A stretch of 21,958 nucleotides of DNA from Verrucomicrobiota bacterium (GCA_003217835.1 QHMQ01000048.1:1-21958), one strand, 5' to 3'; counted from the first letter of the stretch, positions 8,219-15,945 are shown. Numbers and translations: made by a program. Notes: generated from the letters alone by a model not told the origin.

Positions 8219-8278
8219 GACGCTTGTTGAAGCGTCGCAGAGTCGACCTTTATTGCTGAACGCTTGAACGCTTCAACA
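8219..8278. repeat. Inverted repeats downstream of the small hydrophobic gene
   Basis: An 11-base segment at 8225-8235 (TGTTGAAGCGT) is the exact reverse complement of 8268-8278. Nested inside is a second perfect hairpin, GACGCTT-GTTG-AAGCGTC at 8219-8236, and a direct doubling of GAACGCTT lies at 8258-8273. The cluster begins right after the stop of the minus-strand gene at 8279, so it may end that transcript and the convergent one from 8100. No run of T follows either arm, so it is not a textbook rho-independent terminator. Confidence 0.5.
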
Positions 8279-8431
8279 TCAAATTACGCCCAGCAGAACA
8301 AGGATCAGCACGATCACTAAGATCAGGCCAAGCCCGCCGCTCGGATAGTAACCCCAGCCGGTACTGTAAGGCCAGGTAGGGAAAGCTCCGATCACCAGAA
8401 GAATGAGAATAATCAGCAGAAGTGTTCGCAT
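8279..8431 (-). CDS. Small hydrophobic protein, DUF3309-like
   Basis: The protein has 50 residues from ATG 8431 to TGA 8279-8281. It has two hydrophobic helices (LLLIILILLVIGAF and LGLILVIVLILVLLGVI) joined by a turn PTWPYSTGWGYYPSGG. This layout and the WPYS...WGYxPSGG turn match my knowledge of the DUF3309 family of tiny membrane proteins of unknown function, common in proteobacteria and soil bacteria. The near-perfect family pattern makes it likely real despite its size. It stands alone on the minus strand between two plus-strand genes, with an inverted-repeat cluster just after its stop. No strong Shine-Dalgarno sequence is visible. Confidence 0.85.
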   Translation of the reverse strand: MRTLLLIILILLVIGAFPTWPYSTGWGYYPSGGLGLILVIVLILVLLGVI

Positions 8432-8717
8432 TTGAGAAGGCTATTTGAGAGAACAGCGACGTGACAATCCTTTTATTCTCTCCCCGTTGTAGAGGGCGTC
8501 TCCTCATGCCCAAATCATGGCGCTGACTACTCGCGCCCAATATCTGGATTTCATAAAGGAATGGCCGACGGACCGTTTTTCCAGTCGAGCACAGCCGTCT
8601 CTCTACTGGAAATCTCTTGCAGGCAGGCACTGCCAACATATTATTCGTCGGCAGTCCCGAGTGTGTCCTGGTGGATGCTTCGGGAAAATTTTTTGCCCAT
8701 TTCCAATTCCAATTTCG
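8432..8717. other. Intergenic region upstream of purA
   Basis: This stretch of 286 bases separates the divergent small hydrophobic gene and purA. The purA frame stays open upstream to an ATG at 8517 (67 extra codons), but those residues do not resemble the PurA family. I see no tRNA, riboswitch or convincing promoter boxes. It presumably holds the promoters of both flanking genes. Confidence 0.5.
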
Positions 8718-9986
8718 ATGGCGAACACGATCCTAATCGGCGCGCAATGGGGCGATGAAGGGAAAGGGAAGATCATCGACGTGCTCACGGCCAAGGCCGA
8801 CATCGTCGTCCGCAGCCAAGGCGGCAATAATGCCGGACACACGGTCATTCATCGCGGCGCCAAATACATCCTGCATCTTATTCCCTCGGGCATACTTCGC
8901 CGCGCAAAAATTTGCGTGATTGGCAATGGCGTTGTTGTCGATCCCATCGCGCTTGTCGCGGAGATCGACAGCCTTCGCAAATTGGGCATCATGATCGGCA
9001 AGAATCTGCTCATTAGCGATTGTGCCCATTTGGTCTTGCCTTACCACCGCTTGCTGGATGAGCAACGCGAGCTGCGCCAGGGCCGGGCCAAAATTGGTAC
9101 TACGAAACGTGGAATTGGTCCCGCCTACGGCGACAAAGCTGCGCGCACCGGCCTGCGGATGTCTGATTTGGTGCAGCCGATTGTTTTTTCAAAAAAACTG
9201 CAAGCCAAGGTGATCGAGAACAATAGAATCCTCCAGGCGCTCGGTGCAAAGCCAATCAGTTTTCGTGAGGTCAACGAAAGTTATCTCGCGGCTGGAGAAA
9301 AGTTGCGGCCATTTATCGAGAACACGGTGGTTTATCTTCATCGTGCCCTCGAGCGCGGGAAAGAAATTCTCTTTGAAGGTGCGCAAGGCACATTTCTGGA
9401 CATCGATCATGGCACGTATCCTTACGTCACTTCCTCAAATACGACTGCGGGCGGCGCGTGCACAGGCACGGGCGTGCCGCCGCATCGGATGGATCGCGTA
9501 GTTGGAGTGATGAAAGCATATACCACGCGGGTAGGCGAGGGAGCACTGCCGACTGAAGATCGGCAATTCACCGGAAGGCTTCACAAATTGGGACGCGAGT
9601 TTGGAGCAACCACCGGCCGCAAGCGGCGCTGCGGCTGGTTCGACGTCGTAGCAACCCGTTACGCGACAATGATCAATGGGATTGACGAACTCGCGATTAC
9701 GAACCTAGACGGGCTGGATCATGTCGATCCAATTCGCGTCTGCGTGGCGTACCGATTGAATGGAAAACGCCTGAATGTTCCTCCATCCGACGCGACGCAG
9801 CTCGCTAATTGCAAACCGGTTTACCAACAACTGCGCGGCTGGAACAAATCGACGCGTGCTGCGCGCAAACTTTCTCAGTTACCCTCCACGGCACAGGATT
9901 ACGTTAAATACATTTCCAACCTAACGGGAGGAAAATTGTCCATGGTCAGCGTGGGTCCAGAGCGCGGCGAGACTATCATTCTGTAG
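8718..9986 (+). CDS. purA: Adenylosuccinate synthetase
   Basis: The enzyme joins IMP and aspartate using GTP, the first committed step from IMP to AMP, in the cytoplasm. The protein has 422 residues from ATG 8718 (MANTILIGAQWGDEGKGK). Catalytic D13 and H41 sit in GDEGKGK and GGNNAGHT. TTGRKRRCGWFD and the TRVGEGALPTE loop are also present. The start was chosen because MANTILIG is where PurA proteins normally begin. The frame continues upstream to an ATG at 8517, but that segment is Arg/Cys-rich and unlike the family. Two bases separate its stop from the uppS start, so the pair is probably one operon. Confidence 0.96.
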   Translation: MANTILIGAQWGDEGKGKIIDVLTAKADIVVRSQGGNNAGHTVIHRGAKYILHLIPSGILRRAKICVIGNGVVVDPIALVAEIDSLRKLGIMIGKNLLISDCAHLVLPYHRLLDEQRELRQGRAKIGTTKRGIGPAYGDKAARTGLRMSDLVQPIVFSKKLQAKVIENNRILQALGAKPISFREVNESYLAAGEKLRPFIENTVVYLHRALERGKEILFEGAQGTFLDIDHGTYPYVTSSNTTAGGACTGTGVPPHRMDRVVGVMKAYTTRVGEGALPTEDRQFTGRLHKLGREFGATTGRKRRCGWFDVVATRYATMINGIDELAITNLDGLDHVDPIRVCVAYRLNGKRLNVPPSDATQLANCKPVYQQLRGWNKSTRAARKLSQLPSTAQDYVKYISNLTGGKLSMVSVGPERGETIIL

Positions 9987-9988
9987 TC

Positions 9989-10705
9989 ATGCCCTCTGCC
10001 GCGAAAACGATTCCGTGTCACATCGCCATTATTATGGATGGTAACGGTCGCTGGGCCAAAACGCGTGGTCTCCCACGCATCAAAGGCCACGAAGCGGGAG
10101 CGCAAGCCGTTCGTGAATGCGTGGAGGCCTGCGGTGAATTGAAAGTCGAATATCTCACGCTTTACGCTTTTTCGGCGGAAAACTGGCAGCGTCCCAAAAG
10201 GGAAGTCTTTTCGCTGATGCGTTTGCTAGAAAAGTTTTTGAAAGAGAAGACGCCGGAGCTGATCGAGAAGAATGTTCGGCTTCAGGCGATCGGTCGCTTG
10301 ACTGACCTTCCGAAACGTTCACAACAACAACTTCACAAAACGATTGAGCAAACCGCTGGTAATAACGGGCTCACCCTCATTCTGGCGCTGAGCTACGGCG
10401 GGCGGCTCGAGATCATCGACGGCATCAAAAGCTTGCTTCGCGCGGTCGAACTCGGTCACATCGACAAAGCAATGATCGATGTCGAGATGTTCAGCAAACA
10501 TCTTTACACGCGCTATTATCCCGATCCCGACTTGCTCATTCGCACTTCAGGCGAAATGCGCTTGTCCAATTTTCTTCTATGGCAGCTCTCTTACACGGAG
10601 ATGTATGTCACGCCCAAACTGTGGCCGGATTTCACAAAGAAAGACCTCTTTGCCGCAGTAGAAGAATTTGGAAGCCGGCAACGTCGCTACGGCGTGGTGG
10701 AATAA
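9989..10705 (+). CDS. uppS: Isoprenyl transferase (undecaprenyl diphosphate synthase, UppS)
   Basis: The enzyme is a cis-prenyltransferase that condenses isopentenyl diphosphate onto farnesyl diphosphate to make the C55 carrier used for peptidoglycan and surface glycans. The protein has 238 residues. The catalytic segment IAIIMDGNGRWAK carries D17. The C-terminal signature DPDLLIRTSGEMRLSNFLLW starts near residue 177 and is followed by QLSYTE. The ATG lies 2 bases after the purA stop, giving a probable shared transcript or translational coupling. The usual cdsA and dxr neighbours are absent. It competes for farnesyl diphosphate with the squalene-synthase-family enzyme encoded at 12979. A perfect hairpin follows its stop at 10714-10732. 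Confidence 0.96.
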   Translation: MPSAAKTIPCHIAIIMDGNGRWAKTRGLPRIKGHEAGAQAVRECVEACGELKVEYLTLYAFSAENWQRPKREVFSLMRLLEKFLKEKTPELIEKNVRLQAIGRLTDLPKRSQQQLHKTIEQTAGNNGLTLILALSYGGRLEIIDGIKSLLRAVELGHIDKAMIDVEMFSKHLYTRYYPDPDLLIRTSGEMRLSNFLLWQLSYTEMYVTPKLWPDFTKKDLFAAVEEFGSRQRRYGVVE

Positions 10706-10713
10706 TCTGTATC

Positions 10714-10732
10714 CGCTTCGCTGTGCGAAGCG
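10714..10732. terminator. Perfect 8-bp hairpin after uppS (possible terminator)
   Basis: CGCTTCGC-TGT-GCGAAGCG is a perfect 8-bp stem with a 3-base loop, starting 8 bases after the uppS stop and before the convergent hemW end. The following bases (CGACCTTAACC) contain no U-tract, so intrinsic termination is only possible. It may instead stabilise the 3' end of the transcript. Confidence 0.45.
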
Positions 10733-10750
10733 CGACCTTAACCTAGCAAA

Positions 10751-10790
10751 ACAGGCACGTGGCGCGTCGCCCACAAGGCGACGGCTACAG
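10751..10790. repeat. Palindromic segment spanning the hemW stop codon
   Basis: GTCGCC-CACAA-GGCGAC (10766-10782) is a 6-bp perfect hairpin followed by GGCTACAG, the same CTACAG end as the dispersed repeats. The minus-strand stop of hemW (10785-10787) lies within this CTACAG. It looks like a diverged or half copy of the repeat family, but the match is short. Confidence 0.4.
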
Positions 10791-11978
10791 AAAAGCTTCT
10801 GCCACGGAATCCGCGAGCGACCTGCCCGCTCGCGTCAACACGAAGCAGCCGTTCGATTGTCGAAGCAAACCGAGACTAACGAATTCCTCGATTGTCTGTT
10901 GCCGATCATTCAGCAAAGCGGACGAGATTCCTTCGCCTGTTCGTAGTGAAAGCGCGATTCTTTCGGCCCGTTTCATCTCGCTCGTAAGATTTTCTGTCGA
11001 GCCAATTGGTGATTGCCTGGAAAGAACGCGATCAGCATACGCGCGGTAATCGGCAAGATTTTGCCAGCGGCGCATTCCGACGGTGGAGAATGCGCTTGGG
11101 CCGATGCCGAGATAATCTTTGCCCGACCAGCAGGCGCGATTGTGCACTGACGAAAAACCGGGACGCGCATAATTTGAGATTTCGTACTGCTGGTAACCGG
11201 CGGCTTCCAAGATCGACATTGTCATTTCAAAGAGGCCTGCATCGCAATCCGGATTCGCTTTCAGTTCGCCGCGTGACTGACGCAGAAAAAATTCTGTGTC
11301 TTCCTCGTAGGTCAGACAATAGGCAGAAATGTGCTCGGGCTGCAGCGTGATTGTTCTTTCCAGCGTCGCTTTCCATTGCTCGGTCGATTGGCCAGGAAGC
11401 CCAAACATGATGTCGATATTAATGTTCCTGAATTCGGCATCGCGTAAGGTGTGGAATGACCTTTCAGCTTGCGACGCATTGTGCTCGCGTCCGAGAATGT
11501 TCAGCAATCGATCATCCCAAGACTGAACCCCGAGACTGATTCGATTTACTTTGAGCTTGCGCAAAAGCGCTGCTTTACGTGCGGAAACACTCCCAGGATT
11601 CGCTTCGATTGTCCATTCTTCTAACGTCGAGAGGTCGAGTCGCTGGTGAAAACCTCCGAGCAGAAATTCCAACTGCGAAGTCGTAAGAGCCGTTGGCGTC
11701 CCGCCACCGAAATAAATTGTCTTGGCCGATATGGCGAACGCGGCGCATTGCTTGTCGAGATCGCGCAGAATAGCCTCACAAAATCGCGCCGTTTGCGAAC
11801 GATCGAGCAGGTCTTTGTAAAACGCACAGTACGGACAGATGCGCGCGCAGAACGGAATATGAACGTATAGATGTCGAATCGGGCCTGTAGCGGCAGGCGT
11901 GTGGCCTGCGTTGCTTGAGAAAGCAGCCGGCCCGGCTGCCACTACAACCGACGAGTTGTGATTCGCGCTGTTGCTCAT
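10785..11978 (-). CDS. hemW: HemW-like radical SAM protein (heme chaperone family)
   Basis: The protein has 397 residues from ATG 11978; a TTG at 11999 would add seven. The CxxxCxxC motif (C44, C48, C51 in IPFCARICPYCAF) binds the 4Fe-4S cluster of radical SAM enzymes. YFGGGTPTAL, GVQSWDDRLLNILGREH and YEISNYARPGFSSVHN...YLGIGPSAFS are typical of HemW, which binds heme and is proposed to deliver it to respiratory enzymes. Family members were often misannotated as oxygen-independent coproporphyrinogen oxidase (HemN). The N-terminus is odd: residues 11-32 are encoded by a palindromic repeat of 63 bases and no ATG, GTG or TTG lies between the repeat and the conserved IRHLYVHIPFC. The gene is divergent from the DUF362 gene across 33 bases. 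Confidence 0.93.
   Translation of the reverse strand: MSNSANHNSSVVVAAGPAAFSSNAGHTPAATGPIRHLYVHIPFCARICPYCAFYKDLLDRSQTARFCEAILRDLDKQCAAFAISAKTIYFGGGTPTALTTSQLEFLLGGFHQRLDLSTLEEWTIEANPGSVSARKAALLRKLKVNRISLGVQSWDDRLLNILGREHNASQAERSFHTLRDAEFRNINIDIMFGLPGQSTEQWKATLERTITLQPEHISAYCLTYEEDTEFFLRQSRGELKANPDCDAGLFEMTMSILEAAGYQQYEISNYARPGFSSVHNRACWSGKDYLGIGPSAFSTVGMRRWQNLADYRAYADRVLSRQSPIGSTENLTSEMKRAERIALSLRTGEGISSALLNDRQQTIEEFVSLGLLRQSNGCFVLTRAGRSLADSVAEAFL
11885..11947. repeat. Dispersed palindromic repeat, copy within hemW
   Basis: The element has two hairpins: GCAGGC-GTGTG-GCCTGC on the left and GCAGCCGG-C-CCGGCTGC on the right. The outer ends CTGTAGCGGCAG and CTGCCACTACAA pair at 10 of 12 positions. 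It is 63 bases long, a multiple of three, with no stop in the hemW frame, so it is translated as VVVAAGPAAFSSNAGHTPAATG. It belongs with the copies at 15854-15919 and 20191-20288. Confidence 0.75.
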
Positions 11979-12011
11979 AAAATCCGTTGTCACTGCCAAA
12001 GCACCTTATCG

Positions 12012-12977
12012 ATGCGAAACGTAGTTCTTGTTTTTTTCTGCGCCACCGCTTCCGGATTTGGGCAAACCCCGCGACCGATGCCCACGCCATCGGTCGTGTA
12101 TACCATGCACGATTCGGACGCAATCAAAGACTACAAGACAAATCCCTCGATCGTGCGCACGATGGTCGATCGGCTCCTGCTCGCTGCGACCGGCCAGCCC
12201 GACGTGGCGAAGGCGTGGACGTCTCTGGTTTCTCCGAATGACAAGATCGGAATTAAAATTTGTGCAGCGGGTGGCGAACTTTTCACAACGCACCATGACG
12301 TCGTGAATACGATTGTCGATGGCCTCGTTGCGGCTGGACATCCGCGCAGCAGTATCATCGTTTGGGATCGCTCTCTTGGTGGAATTAAAGACGCCGGTTC
12401 CGCGCCGTTAATTGGGAAACTGGTTTGGGGTGATTTTGATTATAGGGCCGACAAAGTGAAAATGCCGATCCTTTCCGACACTGAGAACACAAGTAACGTC
12501 AGTCATTTCTCGCGTATCGTTTCGACTGAGGTGACGAAAATCATCAATGTGCCGGTAATGAGCAGCAGTGAAATGAACGGCATCGCCGGTTGCCTTTACA
12601 ATGTGACAATTCCAAACATCGACAACTGGCGGCGTTTCTCCCAAGGCTCTCGTTTTGGTGCGGAGAGCCTCGCAGAAATTTACAGTAACCAACTCATCTC
12701 GAAGAAAGTCGTTTTCAATTTGATGGATGGTCTCGTCGCGCAATATGCCGGCGGGCCGCAGTCGCAGCCGAATTACGCCGTGCATCACGCCACGCTATAC
12801 GCGAGCAAAGATCCAGTGGCTTTGGACGCTATCGCGTTGAAACGCCTAGAGCAATGGCGTGTGCGCGCGAGTCTGCCGGTCATCGGCCACACGGCCGATT
12901 ACGTCGGCTTCGCCAGCGCGCTCGGTTTGGGTAACGCGGCGGCGAATCGGATCGAAATCAAAAATATCGGACGATGA
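12012..12977 (+). CDS. Secreted DUF362 domain protein
   Basis: The protein has 321 residues from ATG 12012, chosen because it gives a signal peptide (MRNVVLVFFCATASGFGQ). A GTG at 11958 would add 18 residues with no such signal. The body matches the DUF362 type: DKIGIKICAAGGE, IINVPVMSSSEMNGIAG, and the C-terminal KDPVALDAIALKRLEQWR. Some DUF362 proteins carry a ferredoxin-like Cys cluster, but none is visible here. The biochemical function of the family is unsettled. Export is predicted from the signal peptide. The next gene begins one base after its stop, so the two are probably translated from one message. Confidence 0.85.
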   Translation: MRNVVLVFFCATASGFGQTPRPMPTPSVVYTMHDSDAIKDYKTNPSIVRTMVDRLLLAATGQPDVAKAWTSLVSPNDKIGIKICAAGGELFTTHHDVVNTIVDGLVAAGHPRSSIIVWDRSLGGIKDAGSAPLIGKLVWGDFDYRADKVKMPILSDTENTSNVSHFSRIVSTEVTKIINVPVMSSSEMNGIAGCLYNVTIPNIDNWRRFSQGSRFGAESLAEIYSNQLISKKVVFNLMDGLVAQYAGGPQSQPNYAVHHATLYASKDPVALDAIALKRLEQWRVRASLPVIGHTADYVGFASALGLGNAAANRIEIKNIGR

Positions 12978-12978
12978 A

Positions 12979-14001
12979 ATGTCCTGGACGCAAGAGGTCA
13001 TGAACGACCGATCCAGCGCCTGTACTCGCCGGCTGCAGACAGCGATTCTGCGCTCCGTTTCGCGGTCGTTCTATCTTTCCATCCGATTTTTGCCAGCGCA
13101 ATTACGCGAACCAGTCGCGCTGGCCTATTTGCTCGCGCGGACAACGGATACGGTGGCGGATACGCCACGTATTTCAGGAACCCTGCGAGTGGAAACTCTT
13201 CAAACGCTATCGAAAGCGATTCAAGGCAAAGCTTCTCGGAGCGTCGCTGTCGATCTTGTCGCTTCATTCGCACCTTTGCAGCAGGATGCGGCCGAACGAA
13301 CACTTATTGAATCGTTGCCAGATTGTTTGGAATGGCTCGACCACCTGGAGACGACCCAGGGTCAAATGCTCGATCTGAAACGTTTCGCTGACACCGCTAA
13401 AATTGCCGCGCTTCGCACTGCAGCGGACCTCGATGAATACACGTTTCTCGTCGCAGGCTGTGTCGGCGAATTTTGGACGCGGCTCTGCTTCCGGCATGTT
13501 CGGAAGTTTGCCACGCTAAGCGAAGACGAGATGCTTGCGCTCGGGAAACGCTATGGCATGGCACTTCAGTTGATCAATATTTTGCGCGACGCTGGCTCTG
13601 ATCTCCGAGCAGGCAGATGTTATTTCCCAGAGGAGGAATTGACTTCTGCCCGCATGACTGCGGCGCAGATTCTCTTAGAACCGGAACGATTTCAGCCGAT
13701 CTTTCGAAATTGGGCCGAGAAGGCCGAGGGCGGTCTGGCGTGCGGGATGCACTACTCGCGTGCGATCCGAAATCGGCGTGTCCGTGCTGCCACGGTTTTG
13801 CCCGCATTGATTGGAGCACGCACGCTTGCCCTGTTGCACGATGCCGGCGCAACCATGCTGGACCGCAGAGTCAAAGTCTCGCGCCGCTCCGTGCGTGGAA
13901 TTATCGTTTGGCTCGCCGTCACCCTGGCATCGCAGTCGCGGATTGATGCGATTTTTGGCCGCGCGACCCTTTTGCGCTCGCCTGCGATTGCCGAAGATTA
14001 G
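12979..14001 (+). CDS. Squalene/phytoene synthase family enzyme
   Basis: The protein has 340 residues from ATG 12979, one base after the DUF362 stop; ATG 13000 (MNDRSSACTRR) is an alternative. The family enzymes join two prenyl diphosphates head to head. The first Asp-rich motif is TDTVADT (D57, D61). The second is NILRDAGSDLRAGRCYFP (D204, D208). SRSFYLSIRFLP near the start and VAGCVGEFWTRL in the middle also match. The length and the EFWTRL segment favour a squalene-synthase-like enzyme, but phytoene or dehydrosqualene synthase cannot be excluded. The last 70 residues are less conserved. There are no hopene cyclase or desaturase genes nearby to show the product. It is convergent with the uracil-DNA glycosylase gene. 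Confidence 0.9.
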   Translation: MSWTQEVMNDRSSACTRRLQTAILRSVSRSFYLSIRFLPAQLREPVALAYLLARTTDTVADTPRISGTLRVETLQTLSKAIQGKASRSVAVDLVASFAPLQQDAAERTLIESLPDCLEWLDHLETTQGQMLDLKRFADTAKIAALRTAADLDEYTFLVAGCVGEFWTRLCFRHVRKFATLSEDEMLALGKRYGMALQLINILRDAGSDLRAGRCYFPEEELTSARMTAAQILLEPERFQPIFRNWAEKAEGGLACGMHYSRAIRNRRVRAATVLPALIGARTLALLHDAGATMLDRRVKVSRRSVRGIIVWLAVTLASQSRIDAIFGRATLLRSPAIAED

Positions 14002-14031
14002 AAATATAACGGTCGCAAGCCGCCCCTGAGC

Positions 14032-14814
14032 TCACAAAAAATAATTCCGCTGCTTCTCGGTAATCGGCCGTTCGAGGCGCTCAAGGACTTGCAGCATGTC
14101 TTCCCAGACCTTCCGTTTTTCCGAAGGCGTCTGATTTCGAAGCAAGTAGGCTGGGTGATAGGTGATCATTAACGGTGTTCCGCTGTAGGAGTGCCATCTG
14201 CCGCGCAGTTCCCGCATCGTCCCTCGCGACCCGAGCAATCCCTCGACGGCGACTGCGCCAAGTGCCACCAGAACCTTCGGTTGAATAATCTCAATCTGTT
14301 CCACCAGATAGGGCCGGCAGGTTTGCATTTCGAGTGGCGTCGGTGTCCGATTGCCAAACGGTGCCAGCGGTGTATCGGGCCGGCATTTCAAAATATTAGC
14401 AATGTAAACTTCCCCACGAGCGAATCCCATCGTTTCGATAATTCTGGTAAGCAATTGGCCAGCGCGACCGACAAATGGTTCGCCTTGTTTATCCTCGTCC
14501 GCGCCGGGTGCTTCGCCGATGAACATCAACTCCGCATCAGGATTTCCCACGCCGAAGACGGTCTGTGTCCGCGAACTGGCGAGATGTGGGCATGTTGTGC
14601 AGATGCGCACGCGCTCCCGAATCGGCGCGAGCAAATCCGCTTTATTCGGCGCGGCGAATCGCAATCGCTCAACCGAAAGTCTCGACGCGCGCGGTAATCG
14701 ATCACTCGTTTCGCGAATCTTCTCCAGCGCCGCGATGACAAAATCGAGAGCAGCCTCTTGCATTTTCCAGATCATCTGAAGTTTTGCGCCGTGCCGCAAT
14801 TTTTTTCGAAACAT
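14032..14814 (-). CDS. Uracil-DNA glycosylase, family 4 (Fe-S type)
   Basis: The enzyme removes uracil from DNA in base-excision repair. The protein has 260 residues from ATG 14814. The family 4 motif GEAPGADEDKQGEPFVGRAGQ (100-120) and HPAYLLRN near the C-terminus are present. The four cysteines C72, C75 (CTTCPHL), C144 (LKCRPD) and C166 (QTCRPYL) have the family spacing for a 4Fe-4S cluster. GEAPG rather than GLAPG at the active site argues against family 5. The N-terminal 50 residues are not conserved, and ATG codons at residues 14 and 18 are alternative starts. The gene is divergent from queA across 37 bases, so the two promoters must overlap closely. Confidence 0.93.
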   Translation of the reverse strand: MFRKKLRHGAKLQMIWKMQEAALDFVIAALEKIRETSDRLPRASRLSVERLRFAAPNKADLLAPIRERVRICTTCPHLASSRTQTVFGVGNPDAELMFIGEAPGADEDKQGEPFVGRAGQLLTRIIETMGFARGEVYIANILKCRPDTPLAPFGNRTPTPLEMQTCRPYLVEQIEIIQPKVLVALGAVAVEGLLGSRGTMRELRGRWHSYSGTPLMITYHPAYLLRNQTPSEKRKVWEDMLQVLERLERPITEKQRNYFL

Positions 14815-14851
14815 GACGCACAGTCAGGATGGTTATGTTTCAGATTAAACC

Positions 14852-15832
14852 ATGAACGCGCGCCTGAGCGATTATGATTATGATCTGCCGCGGGAATTGA
14901 TTGCCGAGCGGCCGCCCAAACGCCGCGAAGATTCCCGGATGATGGTGCTTCGTCGCGAGGGCCAAACAATCGAGCATCGGCAATTCGCCGGGTTGAAAAC
15001 GTTTCTTAGCCCACGGGATCTCCTCGTTTTGAACGATACGTTGGTCGTCCCGGCCCGAAGATTTTCCAATGACGGCGCAATTGAATTCCTCTTTATCGGT
15101 CGTATTTGCCCAAGGCGCTGGAAATGCCTCGTCAAACCCGGTAGAAAAATGCGCCTCGGCGCGAGTGCACAGGTCGGGAATGCAATTTTGCGTATCGAAG
15201 AAATCCTACCGGATGGCGAGCGGATTGTGTCGTTGGACAAGGATATTGATCTTTACGCTGGTGGCTCGATGCCGTTGCCGCCCTACATCGAGCGCAAGAG
15301 TGACGCGGAGGATAACGCACGTTACCAAACCGTTTTTGCCCAGATGCCTGGCGCGTTGGCCGCGCCCACTGCCGGTCTTCACTTCACCCAGCAAATCTTG
15401 AACGAGATTCCGCACGCCTTAGTTACGCTACATGTGGGGATTGGAACATTTCTGCCGGTGCGATCGGAGAATCTCGCCGAGCATCGGATGTTTGCAGAGA
15501 GTTTTTTCATTTCGGCCGAAGCAGCAAACCAGATCAACAATGCCGAGCGCATCGTTGCTGTGGGAACAACCACCGTGCGTGTTCTCGAATCAGCGCGTTG
15601 GAAAAACGGCAGACTTCTTGCTCAGGAAGGCTCAACCAATCTCTTCATTTGTCCGCCATATCGATTTGAACATCTCGATCTGCTGCTTACGAATTTTCAT
15701 CTGCCGCGCTCGACTTTGCTCATGCTCGCGAGTGCATTTGCAGGCCGCGAGTTTTTGCTTCGGGCCTACCAGGAGGCAATTCGCGAACGCTACCGCTTCT
15801 ACAGCTATGGCGATTGTATGCTGATCATTTGA
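14852..15832 (+). CDS. queA: S-adenosylmethionine:tRNA ribosyltransferase-isomerase
   Basis: QueA transfers and rearranges the ribosyl part of SAM onto 7-aminomethyl-7-deazaguanine in tRNA, forming epoxyqueuosine at the wobble position of GUN anticodons. The protein has 326 residues with family motifs throughout: the start MNARLSDYDYDLPRELIAERP, DLLVLNDTLVVPAR, APTAGLHFT, LHVGIGTF, VGTTTVRVLE, NFHLPRSTLLMLASAFAG and RYRFYSYGDCMLI (usual form SYGDAMLI). The ATG at 14852 gives the normal family beginning. It is somewhat shorter than the about 340-360 residues usual, mainly through a compact region after residue 70 (the insertion domain). No tgt or other queuosine genes are adjacent. Confidence 0.96.
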   Translation: MNARLSDYDYDLPRELIAERPPKRREDSRMMVLRREGQTIEHRQFAGLKTFLSPRDLLVLNDTLVVPARRFSNDGAIEFLFIGRICPRRWKCLVKPGRKMRLGASAQVGNAILRIEEILPDGERIVSLDKDIDLYAGGSMPLPPYIERKSDAEDNARYQTVFAQMPGALAAPTAGLHFTQQILNEIPHALVTLHVGIGTFLPVRSENLAEHRMFAESFFISAEAANQINNAERIVAVGTTTVRVLESARWKNGRLLAQEGSTNLFICPPYRFEHLDLLLTNFHLPRSTLLMLASAFAGREFLLRAYQEAIRERYRFYSYGDCMLII

Positions 15833-15853
15833 GTTCCCAATTCGGAAACCAAG

Positions 15854-15919
15854 CTGTAGTGGCAGGCGTGCCGCCTGCAGAACTTTGAATGGGTGCAGCC
15901 GACACGGCTGCCTCTACAG
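15854..15919. repeat. Dispersed palindromic repeat, copy between queA and the thioesterase gene
   Basis: Two hairpins, GCAGGCG-TGC-CGCCTGC and GCAGCCG-ACA-CGGCTGC, are separated by about 14 bases. They are enclosed by CTGTAGTGGCAG and CTGCCTCTACAG, which pair at 11 of 12 positions. This is the cleanest copy in the window. It ends 26 bases before the thioesterase start, so that gene's leader or promoter partly overlaps it. Confidence 0.8.
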
Positions 15920-15945
15920 TAAATTTGTGTTATTCTTCGCGCCGA

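Noticed and set aside
8517..8717. N-terminal extension of PurA from ATG 8517
   Set aside because: PurA proteins begin at MANTILIGAQWGDEGKGK; the extension does not resemble the family.
10714..10790. CRISPR-like repeat spacing between uppS and hemW
   Set aside because: There are two different hairpins, not regularly spaced identical repeats, and no cas genes in the window.
12859..12978. Upstream extension of the squalene-synthase-family protein by 40 residues
   Set aside because: It overlaps the end of the DUF362 gene, is Arg/Ser-rich, and the ATG one base after that gene's stop gives a normal family beginning.
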